From the NCBI GenBank assembly GCA_033964015.1, contig CM066914.1:20061023-20125022 (forward strand): a stretch of 64,000 bases of DNA, written 5' to 3'. The translations under genes were made by a program, and so were the position numbers. Source of the stretch: Scolanthus callimorphus. Lineage: Eukaryota > Cnidaria > Anthozoa > Actiniaria > Edwardsiidae. Positions 11,536 through 24,000 of the stretch are shown piece after piece (position 1 is the stretch's first letter; the number at the start of each line of letters is the position of its first letter). Under the pieces are notes generated by a model, which saw nothing but the letters and a program-made list of their open reading frames with translations, made no database searches and had not been told where the DNA came from.

Positions 11536-11690
11536 TACGAAGCAAATATGACTTGCGTTTAGTAATAAGCCAAAGAAAACAAAATAACTGTTTTTGTTTT
11601 TTCTTCGCATTCTGATTGGCTGACTAAACAAACACTCAAGACCTCAACCAATAGGAACGCGTAGAAAACACAAGTCTGATTTACTTTCGA
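11536..11690. repeat. Interspersed repeat, copy next to gene B 3' end
   Basis: It shares AAATATGACTTGCGTTTAGT, TTTGTTTTTTCTTCGCATTC and ATTGGCTGACTAAACAAA with 35053-35185, in the same orientation and order. It starts about 45 bases beyond the gene B stop codon. Confidence 0.65.
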
Positions 11691-11733
11691 CAGTCATCTG
11701 CAATCCACTCTTATCTGACTGTGTTTGGTCGTA

Positions 11734-12014
11734 CTATTGCCAGAGTCTATAAAAGAACCTAAGAAATCTAAACGGTCCAGCCTTTCCTGTTTTCTCCTGG
11801 CTCTTGTCATATCCATAATCGTCAATAGTCATGGCTTCAGACTTCAAGCGCTTCAGTAGTTTAAGTTCCCGTACGTGTTTGATGAGAAGTTGTTGACGTA
11901 TCCTTCTACAGTTGATGTAGAATTCACTCACCACTTTTAACATTTCCTCTCTTTGCGCACCGTATTTCACGCCGTACGTCCCTGATTTGGGCAACAAGGA
12001 TGCTCTGCTGTAGT
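11734..12014 (-). CDS. Gene B exon: cytoplasmic tail and stop
   Basis: It follows an acceptor ending TTTCCCAG in phase 1 and starts DYSRASLLPKSGTYG, then a helical basic stretch (REEMLKVVSEFY, ELKLLKRLKSEA) and ends RFFYRLWQ with a stop. It is longer than the gene A tail and shares only the start of a helical region. Confidence 0.8.
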
Positions 12015-15000
12015 CTGGGAAACGAGAGAAAACATTGTGAGTCATAACATGCTGACAATACACACACTAGTTGAAACGTCCTCGCATATAAGAGGTTTTT
12101 CAGTTCAAATCCTTATCCATGTCAGAGAAGTTGTAAAGTTTGAAAACTACCTCCTTATTTCCACCACAAAAAGATGTGACTAGATTAACTTTCGAGAACC
12201 ACTTTTGCACTTTCACATATGCCGGCGGTCGAAAAGGTTAATATATATATATATATATATAACGAAGAGAAGGAAGAAGGATGGAGAGGGGTGTGCAATA
12301 GGTGTGGTGAGGGGGGAGATATAATGGCAACAAAAACTCGCCCCATGTAAGGTAATCCAAGCAGATCTTGTATTCCGGATTCCAGCACTTGTATTCCGGA
12401 TTCCAACCTACTGGGTCCGGATTCCATACAAGTGGATTCCGGATTCCATAACTCTCAAAGAATTCGGATTCTTTATCTTATGAATAAATTTCTTGGATTC
12501 CGGATTCTCAAGGCGTTTGGATTCTGGATTCCTGCTTTATGGATTCCGGATTCCATTCTAGGGATTCCGGATTCCAAAGCTAACAAAAAGTTGGATTCCG
12601 GATTCTGGATTACCTTACATGGGGCGAAAAAACAGAGAGTTAAAAGTGAAACAAGGAGAAACAGTACAAGATAGAGAAGGGGAACAAGTCCATTTGCAAA
12701 AACGGCTAAATATGAAAACAACCGGTTTTATGACATTCCAGCTCACAAAAAAAAACATGAATTGCCTGCGGATGATCCGGCACTCCTACCCCGAAAGGAC
12801 AGGCTCAGCGGTGATTTTTGATGCACTTAGAAGCTCGCGAACACACTACGCCGTCTCGAAAAACTATTGATCATCTTAGCAAGAGTTTAAATGTCTAACG
12901 TCTTGTTGCCAAATTCATTTTTCGATTCATTTTTCCTTTGAACTTTCCGATTAAAAACCGCGAACGCCAACACAATGTAATATAAAAGGAACCCGTGCTG
13001 GACTTACCGTATTTATGAGGCGAAGGATTCCGCCGCCTTCTCGTCATCAGCTCGTACAAGAGAAAGAAAACTGTGAACGCGCCGAGTGTCGCCGACGACC
13101 AGAACAGAGCTTGCCGAAACAAATCCGAGCTTGTGTCGAACAGATCCGAAGTCATATCTTGGGCACCACCTCTATTGATACCCTGAAAGTAAATTCCATC
13201 TCGTTAGATTTTCAACCGCGATAGTGAAAAAAGTGTTGTAGGACTCGCGTGAGATGGATACCCTGAAAGTAAATTCCATCTCGTTAGATTTTCAACCGCG
13301 ATAGTAAAAAAAGTGTTGTAGGACTGGCGTGAGATGGATACCCTGAAAGTAAATTCCATCTCGTTAAATATTCAACCGCTATAGTGATAGTGTTGTTAGG
13401 ATTGTCGTGAGATGATAGCGACGGTGATAAACCAAGGTGCGTTTTTTCATTTGAAGAGTTTGAAGCCAGCTACCCTTTGAATATTTTTCTCTTCTCTTCT
13501 TGTTTGTTTCTGCATGCAGCGGAGCAATAAGTTGGTCTCTCTTGGATGATCATGTCCTATAGAACCACAAGTGTGCAAGTGGCCGTTCGATATGAGTAAA
13601 GCGTCGCTTCAAACGAAATATGATCATGGTTTCTGACAACTGGCTGTGACTGTTATGTTTTGTGTTCATTCGGTAATAAGCACATGACTGTTTTGACTGA
13701 TCATTCTCGAGAATGGGCTGAGCGAATATATCTTAATATCTGATGGGGCTGTGGTGATATAGTGATGTTATAAATGACTGGATATATGTATTTGTTGTTA
13801 TATTGATATTCCCGCCTACTTTCCATTTCTCATCCAGGAATGAAAAGGAAAACATACACGAGCGCTTGCCTGTAAAGTTCTCACGTTCACTTCAATAGCC
13901 TTAAACACTTGTGCTCGTTCCTCCTTCATATACTTTACTAAACATTTCTGCAGCTTCATGGCATCTCCCGCCAGAACCACTCCATACGAGGAAGCATAGC
14001 TGATGATCTTGCTCATTTGGATGTCTTTATCTCCGAACAAATCCTGGCGACTCCCCACTGTGTAGGAATCTATTAACGCACCAGCCACACTGCGACTTTT
14101 CAGCGCTTTATAAAGATCCATTAGGTTGCGGTATTTTACACCTGCGGTGAATTGACAAAACACGTCAAATTATTTCGTGTAAACAACATGTAGCTACTCA
14201 AACTCGAGTACGAATTTGCAAGGAGTTTTTTCTCCCATAGTTTTCAACCCGATGTCTTCGACATTTTAATGATCTTTGACGTCCCGATTAAAGCCTTCAG
14301 CAAGAAATTGCTACCTAAAGGTCCAGCGAAATAAAGTTCCGTCCAGTCTATAATTTCAAACATTTATGGAGAGACATATACAGTCGAAGCTCTCGTAAGC
14401 GACCACCTCGGGAACTGAAAATTGCGGTCGTTAACGGAGCTGGTCGCTTACGAAAACGGCTCTCGTAAGCGACCACCAAGCGGCTTCCTACTTGAACAAT
14501 AGGTGTTGGTCGCTTACGAGAGCTTAGTACAATAAATCTAGAAAAAATAATGTGATACTAATGCTTAATACTAATGCTTGATATATTTCCCGACTTTAAT
14601 TAAGAATAGATAACCGCAAATATGTACATAGAAAATAGCATTTCACCGGTGCAGCTTGTATCAGTTTAGATATTTATGAGGTGATGACTGATGTTTTAAA
14701 GACAAAAAGTACTATGGTCGCTTACGAGAGCTTAAAAACAATAGAAAATCTATGTTGGTGATTTGAAATTGTGGTCGCTAACGGAGCTTGTCGCATCGAT
14801 AAGGCGGTCGCTTATGAGAGCTTTAAATAACAGAGTTTATGTGACATTTCAAACGGGGTTTCGGGAAAGTGGTCGTTATGGGAGCTGGTCGCTTACGAGA
14901 GCGGTCGCACAGAGAGCTTCGACTGTACCCAGATCCCTTTGAAAGCCTCCGTCACTCTGGTAATCGCGATTCCTCAAGTAGGAATCTATCTAATCGCTTA

Positions 15001-18000
15001 TGAAACATTTTAATCAGTGTGTACAGTATGATTTTGAACCCACCTTTTTCAAATCTGCCATTCATTCTTATGCCCAGTCGGAATTCAGGAGAATTGTCAA
15101 TTGCTGCGATCTATAATTTTTAAACAGTAAATATCAACAATTACACACAGTAGGGCACAGTAGTGCGTCCCTAGTCTCCCTCGCGTTCCTGGCATCCTTG
15201 AGAATCTTCCAAGAAAAACGAATTGTGTTATAATTTCCTTGTTTCGAAGTCGCTGGCTACTTTTCGGCTATCATTTCAATCGAATCGCAACCTCACGATC
15301 TGTCTAAGAAGTTGGAGTTGAAGGTTTTCTCAGGGCCTCACCTTTGACCCATAAATCATGGGCTCCGATTCCATAACCTCAGTTGTAAGACTCGTCGTAA
15401 TAAACGACATGAAGAGAGAAATGATTACTAGTCCACAAATAATCCAGAAGATACAGAAGAGCTTGGAATGGTAACCTCGAGGAACGCGATCACCAAACCT
15501 GCAGCGGAAAAAATATTATCCTTTTAATGCCAAATTTAATTGAAGGGATAACCACGAATGGCTAATTATACATGGTGACACTCGGATGCTACACTCGGAT
15601 GCTACAGTCGGATGCTTCGTACAGCCACGTACCAAATGAGATCTTGTACGGAAACCTCCCGAGAGTCTCAGATAAAATTGCCTGGAGACACCTGGGTCTC
15701 GCAGGCCACTGCTACAGACATGACAACCTGGCTGGAGAGCTCATCCTATGGGAACCTCACCATGGGCGCCGAAGCCAGGGTCGACCGCCCTCCACCTTCA
15801 TTGGCACCCTGAAGAGAGATGTGGGGGCGGTTTCCGTCATTGAACTGACAGACTACATGGCTGACATGCAGGACTGGCGTGCCAGGCGTGCGATTCGGCT
15901 GCGGCCGCCGTGATTGATTGACAAAGGGCGAACAGACGCTAAGTACTTTCCTACAGAGCCGAAAGCTAAATCGTATTCAAGGTCGAGGAAACGTTCGGGT
16001 GACAGGAACAACTAAGCTATCAATCAAATGATATTTGATTGGCTGTGTGGCAACTTCCCGGCCAGAGAAATTCCAGACTCCATTGACAATGCTCACTCAT
16101 CCAGTAACAATCTCTATAACCGCCTATAACAACAGCCCGGTAACACTACCGCGCGAAGCTGTTTGATTCGCTGGAAATAGACGGAGGTTGGCCATTCCTG
16201 GCGTTTGTCGGGCTGACATAGTACTGGGTTGGTACGTAGCAGCTATTTTACATGTCAACATAATATATGACGAATATTCAGAAGGGAAGTTGACGTACCC
16301 AAGAGTTGTCATTGTAACGAATGCCCACCACATTCCCTCCAAAGGCCCTCTGAATGGCGACTTGGGAAACATTTCTTGGTTGAACCAGCAGTCCTGTTAA
16401 AGGATAAGAAAGAGATGAAGAATGTGTAAGACCTTACTTCTACCCAGCCAATCAGCGAAGGATCTCAAATGGCTGTCATCAGAGCCTATCATCGGCGAAT
16501 GGTTGTCGTCAGAGCCTCTCCTGCAAGGTGACGAGCCTGCAGGAGGCTCTGGTTACGAGAATGAATACGAGGCTGCGCCTCCTACTATACGAAGCAAAGC
16601 TAGATACGTTTCTTACTTCAGGTAGTCTACGTTGTAGGATTGTAGTCACGCGATCGGTGTCACGCAGTAACGCTCCCCGACCGCTAGGGCTGCGAGAGAG
16701 GCGAAGGTGTAGTTCGCTTAGATTTTCATCACTGTTTTTGCTGAATACAGGCACTTTTGCGCAAACGATTACGTGTTGTAAAGACTTACCAGCAGCCACA
16801 TAAAGATCCCGGAAAAGAGAGCAGACACGAACACGAACACGCACATCGGCCACAAGCCAATCACGGACTTCACCAATATCTTCGCTGACCTCCCCGGCTC
16901 TGGTGTTGGGGTCATGAATACAACCCCTCCTGATTGTACCATGGGCACGAATCCAAAACTTCCGTACTTTTTCTGATTCATACGGCCGTAGACAGGGAAA
17001 TTCAGCTCTGTGTTATGGTCGATGGCATTTTTAACATCCATTTCTCCAATCTTAAGAGAGGAATTCCCACTTCCGGTGCTTCTGTAGTTTATAATGGTCC
17101 TATCATGGTCGATGCATTGGCCACAGCATTGGTCCACAGCCAAGTCCAGTATTGGTGGAAATATCCCTGTAAGGTTGGACGTCAGGTATGGAGGATTGAT
17201 CCAATAATTGGTGTGGAAGACAGAATGGCAATTGCAAGTTTCTGTTAAAAGATAGACAAAGGGTTATTTGTTATTTTGTTTTATTTTCAGCGCATCTGAC
17301 GTCAAAGGTATTTTTTGTTTTTCAGTTCCAAGTTGGCCGCCAGAGTTTGTCAGCGTTACCAACAAGAGTAACCCAACAGCAATACCCGTCACATGGCAGC
17401 CAATCAGTGACAAGTATTACGTTCATGGTATTCTTCGTGGCTACAAAATCACTTTTTGGGCTGTAGAAAATTCGCAAGCAGTGCGAACAGAGGCTAGATG
17501 AAATCTCTAAAACAGATTTTCTTTGATGAGGGGTACATATCCATTGCGGGAAATATGCCAGAAGGAGAAGAGCTTTTAACCAGGGAAGGAAGGCTAACAT
17601 TTGGACTTGCGTCAACTGTAAGTATTGAAAATATTCTAAGCTCTGCCCAGATTAACCTTAAGGACTCTTGGCAAGAGAAAATATTACATCTGTTACATAT
17701 ACCTCAAATATATTTGCCAAATTTAGACACTGCCAAAACATGAAGTGACGTTTGGCTTCAATAAAAGAGCTTGACTCTGATTGGCCGATAGTAATTAAAG
17801 GAAAAAATAAGCTACGTTTTTATTGGTCCAGATTTCCCACGTGATTCTCGTCCAGAACTTTTCATCCCGTACCTTTGATCACACGTTGAGGTAGGAAGTG
17901 CCAACGAACTCTACCGTAGTGGCTGAGAATCATGCTAATGAGGAGGTGATAGCTATACTCACGTTTTAGGCAGTCATTTTGGGCAGTACCAATATTTGGT

Positions 18001-21000
18001 TTCTAGATTATCATGTCTAGTTATCAACCCACCTGCATTAATCACCATGCTTGGTGTTCCATTACCCTTGCTAGTGAATGCCAACACTTCTACTGCGTAG
18101 ATTGTAAAAGGCGAGAGACCTTCCAGTACAATACCATGCGTGCTTGGCCCGACAACCAATGTCTTCTTCTCGATTCGGAACTTTTTATTCGGATTTTCTA
18201 CAGCCCAAAAAGTGATTTTGTAGCCACGAAGAATACCATGAACGTAATACTTGTCACTGATTGGCTGCCATGTGACGGGTATTGCTGTTGGGTTACTCTT
18301 GTTGGTAACGCTGACAAACTCTGGCGGCCAACTTGGAACTGAAAAACAAAAAATACCTTTGACGTCAGATTTCACACAGGTATTGTAACCCTGTCAAGTT
18401 AATCCTTCTAGAAGTAGGTACTTACCATCTTCGTCCGTTCTGACGTTCTCCTCCACACTTACAGCCCCGTAGCCAATCCTTGTAAATCCCAGAAGGCGTA
18501 CTCCATACTGTGTGTATTTCAGTAGGTTCACCAAATCAGCCTGATGGACATCAGGCCCATATTCAATCACCTTGTAATTGTCTCTAGATACGTTTAATGG
18601 CCTGTATAATATTTTGTAGCCAATCAAAATGCCGTGGATAAACTTGATCGGTATTGGGTTCCATTTAAGGTGAAGGCTTGTGGAGCTAGTGTTGTATAAC
18701 TGCAGCAGTTTGGGAGGCTTGCTAGGTACTGGAAAAAGGGAATTAATATGAATCTTGACATGAATTATTCAAGTCTATTCGTGTTAAAATGATTCTTAAA
18801 AAAGCATGTGTCAACCACTTTCGAGCCACTCCTTTGTTATTGTTTTCGTTCGATATTAGAAGACGAATTACGTGTACAAATCTCTTAGTAAACATCTAAA
18901 AACAAAGTTTCAGATTTGATTTACCAAATTCAATCGAAAACATTGCTCTACATTCTCTAAATCAGCCGATGGATATGGATGCTTTCTCCGACTTGGTATA
19001 TTGCTATGCTGTCAAAATGGTGGCTGACACAGGCTTGTTTGAGAACCCTACGATAGATTTAGAATCACTCCAAAACTATTTCACAAGAAAAAATAGTATT
19101 TAATGTTGGTATAAGAACATATAGCACTACACTTTTGTGAAGGCTGAGATCTTTTAAGACCACTTTACGATTATAAACGTTGGGCAAAAGCCTTGTACGC
19201 TACGACAAACTAAGTTTGTGTCCCACTTGTTACCTTATAAAATATGTTTTGTCCATGTATTTCCAACTCACCATTTTCTGCAGTAGATACTGACAATACG
19301 CCTGATCTTTCTCCTCGTCCTTTGGAAGTATACGCAGCTACTTGGACATCGTAAAATGTGAACTTTAGCAGCCCTTTCACCTCCGTTGCGCGTGATTCCG
19401 GGACAACGTAATGAGTAGAATAGCTTTCGTTCTTCCCTTTTACTCTATAGAGGATTACGTAGCCAAGGATAATGCCGTTTTTGTGGTCATCGGGTATTGG
19501 GTTCCATTGGACTAGCAGGCTTGTTGATGATGTGTTAGCAACGGTTACGTTTTGAGGAGGTAAACTGGGAACTAGAATAAGAAGAGTTCTTGTGACGTAA
19601 TTGATGACGTAATACTGCATGGCCACCCCTTGTTGACCCTTCCATTCACTTATGATAAACTTTCTCCAACTATGGAAACATTCGAAACTATCTTTATGTT
19701 TTTATGGTTCGCAAATTCAGGAATTAAAAAGGATAAGCTTTTATTCATTTTCTCCTGCCCATTTTCTCCTGTTACAATGTTTCGTGCTTATTTCGCAAGC
19801 TCTTTGAAAGTACTACATTGATTACATCATAATAGAGTTCTGTATAGAACGTTTATCAAAATATATATAGAAGGAAACAATCCTACGTCACCTACATGGC
19901 AATTGCCACGTTCTAAACAACCTTATGTGTAATAATTCAGCCAGTCAAAGCCCATAATTTCGTGTTTCGCGCTGCACGTACTCAAAATATTGATTTGACT
20001 TTGGGCTTTCCAATCTGCTCCAATCAGTGTCTTGCCTTGTCTAGTGCCTAGTTAGTACGTACTAAGTGCAGTTGACTTGTTTCCGTAGCGATGTTTGTCT
20101 GGTGTTTCGCCATGACAGAAACCAGCCGACTGCACTAGGGGAAACATGGCAAAGACCTGATTGGTTTTAAAATATGGTTTGACTGACAGAACAGAAAAAT
20201 CCCAAAACCTTTGAAACGCATTTAAAACGAATTTAGCTGTAAAAATGGCTAAAATTTCAGACGTATCCAATAACAATGTTGAACTGTACATACCGTCTTC
20301 ATCAGTAGTGGCCAATATCCGTTTCGAGGCAACACCCTCGCCAACTCTGTTGAACCCCAGCACTTGAATCACATACGTGACATATTTACGCAAACCTCCC
20401 AGAATTGCTGTGTACTCTTGAGGACCGACGTGTACAGTTTTCCAATCGTCCTCGTTGTCGTCATTCAAGGCATATTCTCTGTAAACCACTCGGTAACCCA
20501 TCAAACGGCCATTGAGGTACTTGTCGGGTATTGCACGCCATGTTATATTCAGTGACGTGGTGCTTACATTGAAAATGTTAATGACCACTGGTGGCTTGCC
20601 AGGAACTGCAAAGACAACACAAAATCATAAGATGCGTTTTCTGCGAAGGAAGTACAGCTCGATTGCTTTGTAACAAAGGATTTCAACTGTCGACCCAGAG
20701 GGAGAATTGGTTGTGCCATTGACTGCATAAAGACTAAGACGACTATGATCTCCCATGTCATATGATCGAATACATATACTTGCACTTCATCTCACCATCT
20801 TCGCTAGTGTAAGGGACTATCTCCTTGCTCCAAGGCCCAAGACCTTTCACGTTATAAGCTGCCACCTTTATCCTATAACGACTGAACTTCTGCAGGTGAT
20901 GTAAAGTCACATTAAGTTCATCAAGGTCACATTCCACGACACCTCGGTAACTAGAGTTGCTAAAGTTAAACGCAACACTGGTGTTGTAAATCACATATTT

Positions 21001-24000
21001 CACTTTGTAGCCAATAGTTCACCATGGATTAGCTCGCTGGCTACTGGGTCCCACCTGACGATGAGACTCGTTGGTAGGGGACTGGATGTGTTCACATTTG
21101 TAGGAGCTGCACTTGGTACTGGTGGAATAGAAAAATATCAAGACTGTCAGTTAACCTCAGTGTTCGTTGTTAATATTCTTTTGCAACCTAAGGTTTTCAT
21201 TGAATATGGGTTTTTACTAGAACGCTGGATGATCTTAATTTACAACCAATGTAACAGTTATGATGTTTTCGTAAAAAACAACCATTTGCTTCACTGTCTA
21301 GAAATGACACCCCAAGTGGTATCGCTTTGTCGCAAACAATACAAGACATTGACTTTTCAACTAACCATCCATATCGGTATATGCACAGATTGGACTTGAA
21401 GCCAATCCATCTCCTCTTTCACTGAACGCCATGACGCGAATGCAATAGTAATAGTACTTGTTGAGTCCGCTCAAGATGGTCCAAGTGCTATTAAGTCCAT
21501 ATAAGATCTTGTTATAAGTGTTTCGCTGTTTGTCCTTGTACATGACTCGAAAGCCTCTCACTCTTTGTAACTCGCTCTTCTCGCTCGGTAGCCATGAGAC
21601 GTATAAACTGGTAGAGGAGGTGTTGTAGGTGATAACATTAGATGGCATTTTCCAAGGAACTACAATGCAACAGTCAAACATAAGAAACGACCCAACGAGA
21701 GCTTAGCTAAACTACTACATCGGTTGCAGGCGCGGATCCAGGGGGGTTCATCGGGTGCAAATGAACCCCCCTCTCCCAACGAACCGAGTTTTTGGGGTTC
21801 GGTTCGCTAAATACTTTTTGTCATATCAGAGTGGTTCTTTTCTTTTATGTGACCCAATGTATACCAGTATATTAAATTCATGATGTAGCAACCACGACTT
21901 CGCCTCGTGAGAGGGCCACGGACAGCAGAGAAGGATTGTTATAGAATGTTTCCTCATACGTTTCACTTCATCAGCAAAAATTGCCCCCGCCTCCGCCACT
22001 GGATTGGTCCCGTTTAACTAGTGCTTTAACAGAAGCCGAGTTAGCTGTCAGCCTGCGAAAGCCGACATCACTTAGCGCTCGTCGAAAGAGACTCTCGCAA
22101 AGAGGTCTGCGTGCTCAAGCCAAGCATTCCATACAGATGACGTATTTTGACTCAGATCTGTTCAAAAGAATTACGTGGCCAGTTAAACTTGTTTGAATCT
22201 TCTATCATCTCATTTGAATTCCTCACTATTAAGTGCTTTGTGTGATATAAAAATTAGATATCATCTAGTCAAACTGCTGCAAAGTACCATTTTCTAAAAA
22301 AAATTATGTTTTTTTATTCTGAACCCTAAAAGATATCCAAACCCGAATTTTGACCCCTGAAAGATACGACGACGAGTATCCCGTCAAGCTGAGAGTCCTC
22401 CCGACCCCAGGGTTTGACATCTAGAGTTGGTGTAGTCACCATAGTGGACGTACCGTCGTTGCTGACGATAAAGTACGACTTGGCAGGCATTTCATGTAGC
22501 ATGAAGTCTCTTTGTAATGCATCTTGGAGTTTGATAGCGCCACTGAACCCTTTGGAGCGAAACATGATTTCCATCGTGCACTGGGTTCCGCTGGAAAGGA
22601 TAGGCCAAGATAAAAAAATACCAGTCATTAAAATCACTTATTATGGCCGTTGAATTACTGATTACTGGAAATTTCTGTTATACAAGGCATGTAGCAGAAT
22701 TTCACAGGACATTGGCTAAATGTAAAACACGCCCAATTCTCCCAATGACTAGCAAGTTCAATTCCAAAGGAAATCTTGTTTTAATCGGGACAATTATACG
22801 AGTGATTATGGTATTTATTGGTAAGAGCTAAACACAACAAGTGATCATGAGGTAAAATACTGATCTTACTCTGAATTATCGTCGCTGGTGCAACCTCTCA
22901 CTACCACATCCTCAAGAGTAGACTTTTTGCCGTAAATGTGTCGTGCCTATGTCGAAGAAAGGAGAACTCATTTTTACTTTGCTTAGAATAACCAGGGACG
23001 TATCTGCCTTTAAGCTAAGTAAGCACTGGCTTACAAATGTTTCGCAAAGTATTCAGAAAAAAAAAAACATACCAGAGTCGATGCTATTTTCTCAACTTTT
23101 TGATGGATATCGAAGGTTATTGTCATTTTAGTTCCTGAGGTGGCTTACAACAACCAAATGCCTGGATATGCTCCTGATAACTAACATTTTACACAACGTT
23201 TCACAATCTAAACCTTCGTTATCGGGGGATACTCACGTTCCACGCAATCTTCTTTGCAAGGCTCTTAAAATCCTCACTGGTTTTGGTGTAGAGAGTGGCT
23301 TTGAAGCGCTCATCGGGAAAATTTACAGTAGTAACGAACGTGATATCTGATATCAAAGAAACATTTTGTAATTGCAATGAATCTTCAAAGTATACTGACG
23401 GCCCCTATGTAGAGTGAGGGTTGAATTTGACATCTATCTGTACCTGGACATTTCTTGTACTTGCATATACGAACCTCCTCTTCTTCTCCAAGACCAGAAC
23501 AATTCCTCCCTCCATGCATTGGAAAGGGATTATTACAATACCTCCTCCGTACCATGCGCCCTCCGCCACAACTCACCGAGCAGGGACTGAACACAGACCA
23601 TTGACTATAACCTCCATTAACCGGACAAGGTTGTTCATTACAGGATTTCGTCTCCCTAGGGGACCCTAATAAGGAGCAATTTTTGCCTCCTGCAAGGGGA
23701 GCAGGATTGGTGCAATTTCGCGTTCTTATCTGAACACCACCATTACAAGTAGCAGAACAGTTACTAAAACTTGTCCACTGTGTATAACCACCATCAATAG
23801 GACATTGGTGAGTATTACATTCTCTAGATTCAGCCCCAGGACCTAACCTGGAACATTTTTTCCCGTCCCCTACCGGGACTGGGTTATTGCAACGTCTATT
23901 CCTTGACTGTGTACCACCCCCACAAGTTCTTGTACACGTCGTATAAGAGCTCCAGTTACCATAGAACCCGTCGACTGGACAGATTTTGATATAGCAGAAT

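Larger units (their letters stand above)
7774..11733. other. Convergent intergenic region between genes A and B
   Basis: No gene is seen. It holds the 3' untranslated parts of both genes, a palindromic MITE (8655-8831), a five-unit minisatellite (about 9685-9945), a hairpin (10839-10932) and a repeat shared with the 3' side of gene C (11536-11690). A minus-strand AATAAA at about 10713-10718 could serve gene B; this is a guess. Confidence 0.6.

Noticed and set aside
17268..17501. Plus-strand FN3 exon as part of another gene
   Set aside because: It is an exact inverted copy of half of the gene B exon and stops shortly after the duplicated part; no plus-strand neighbours fit.
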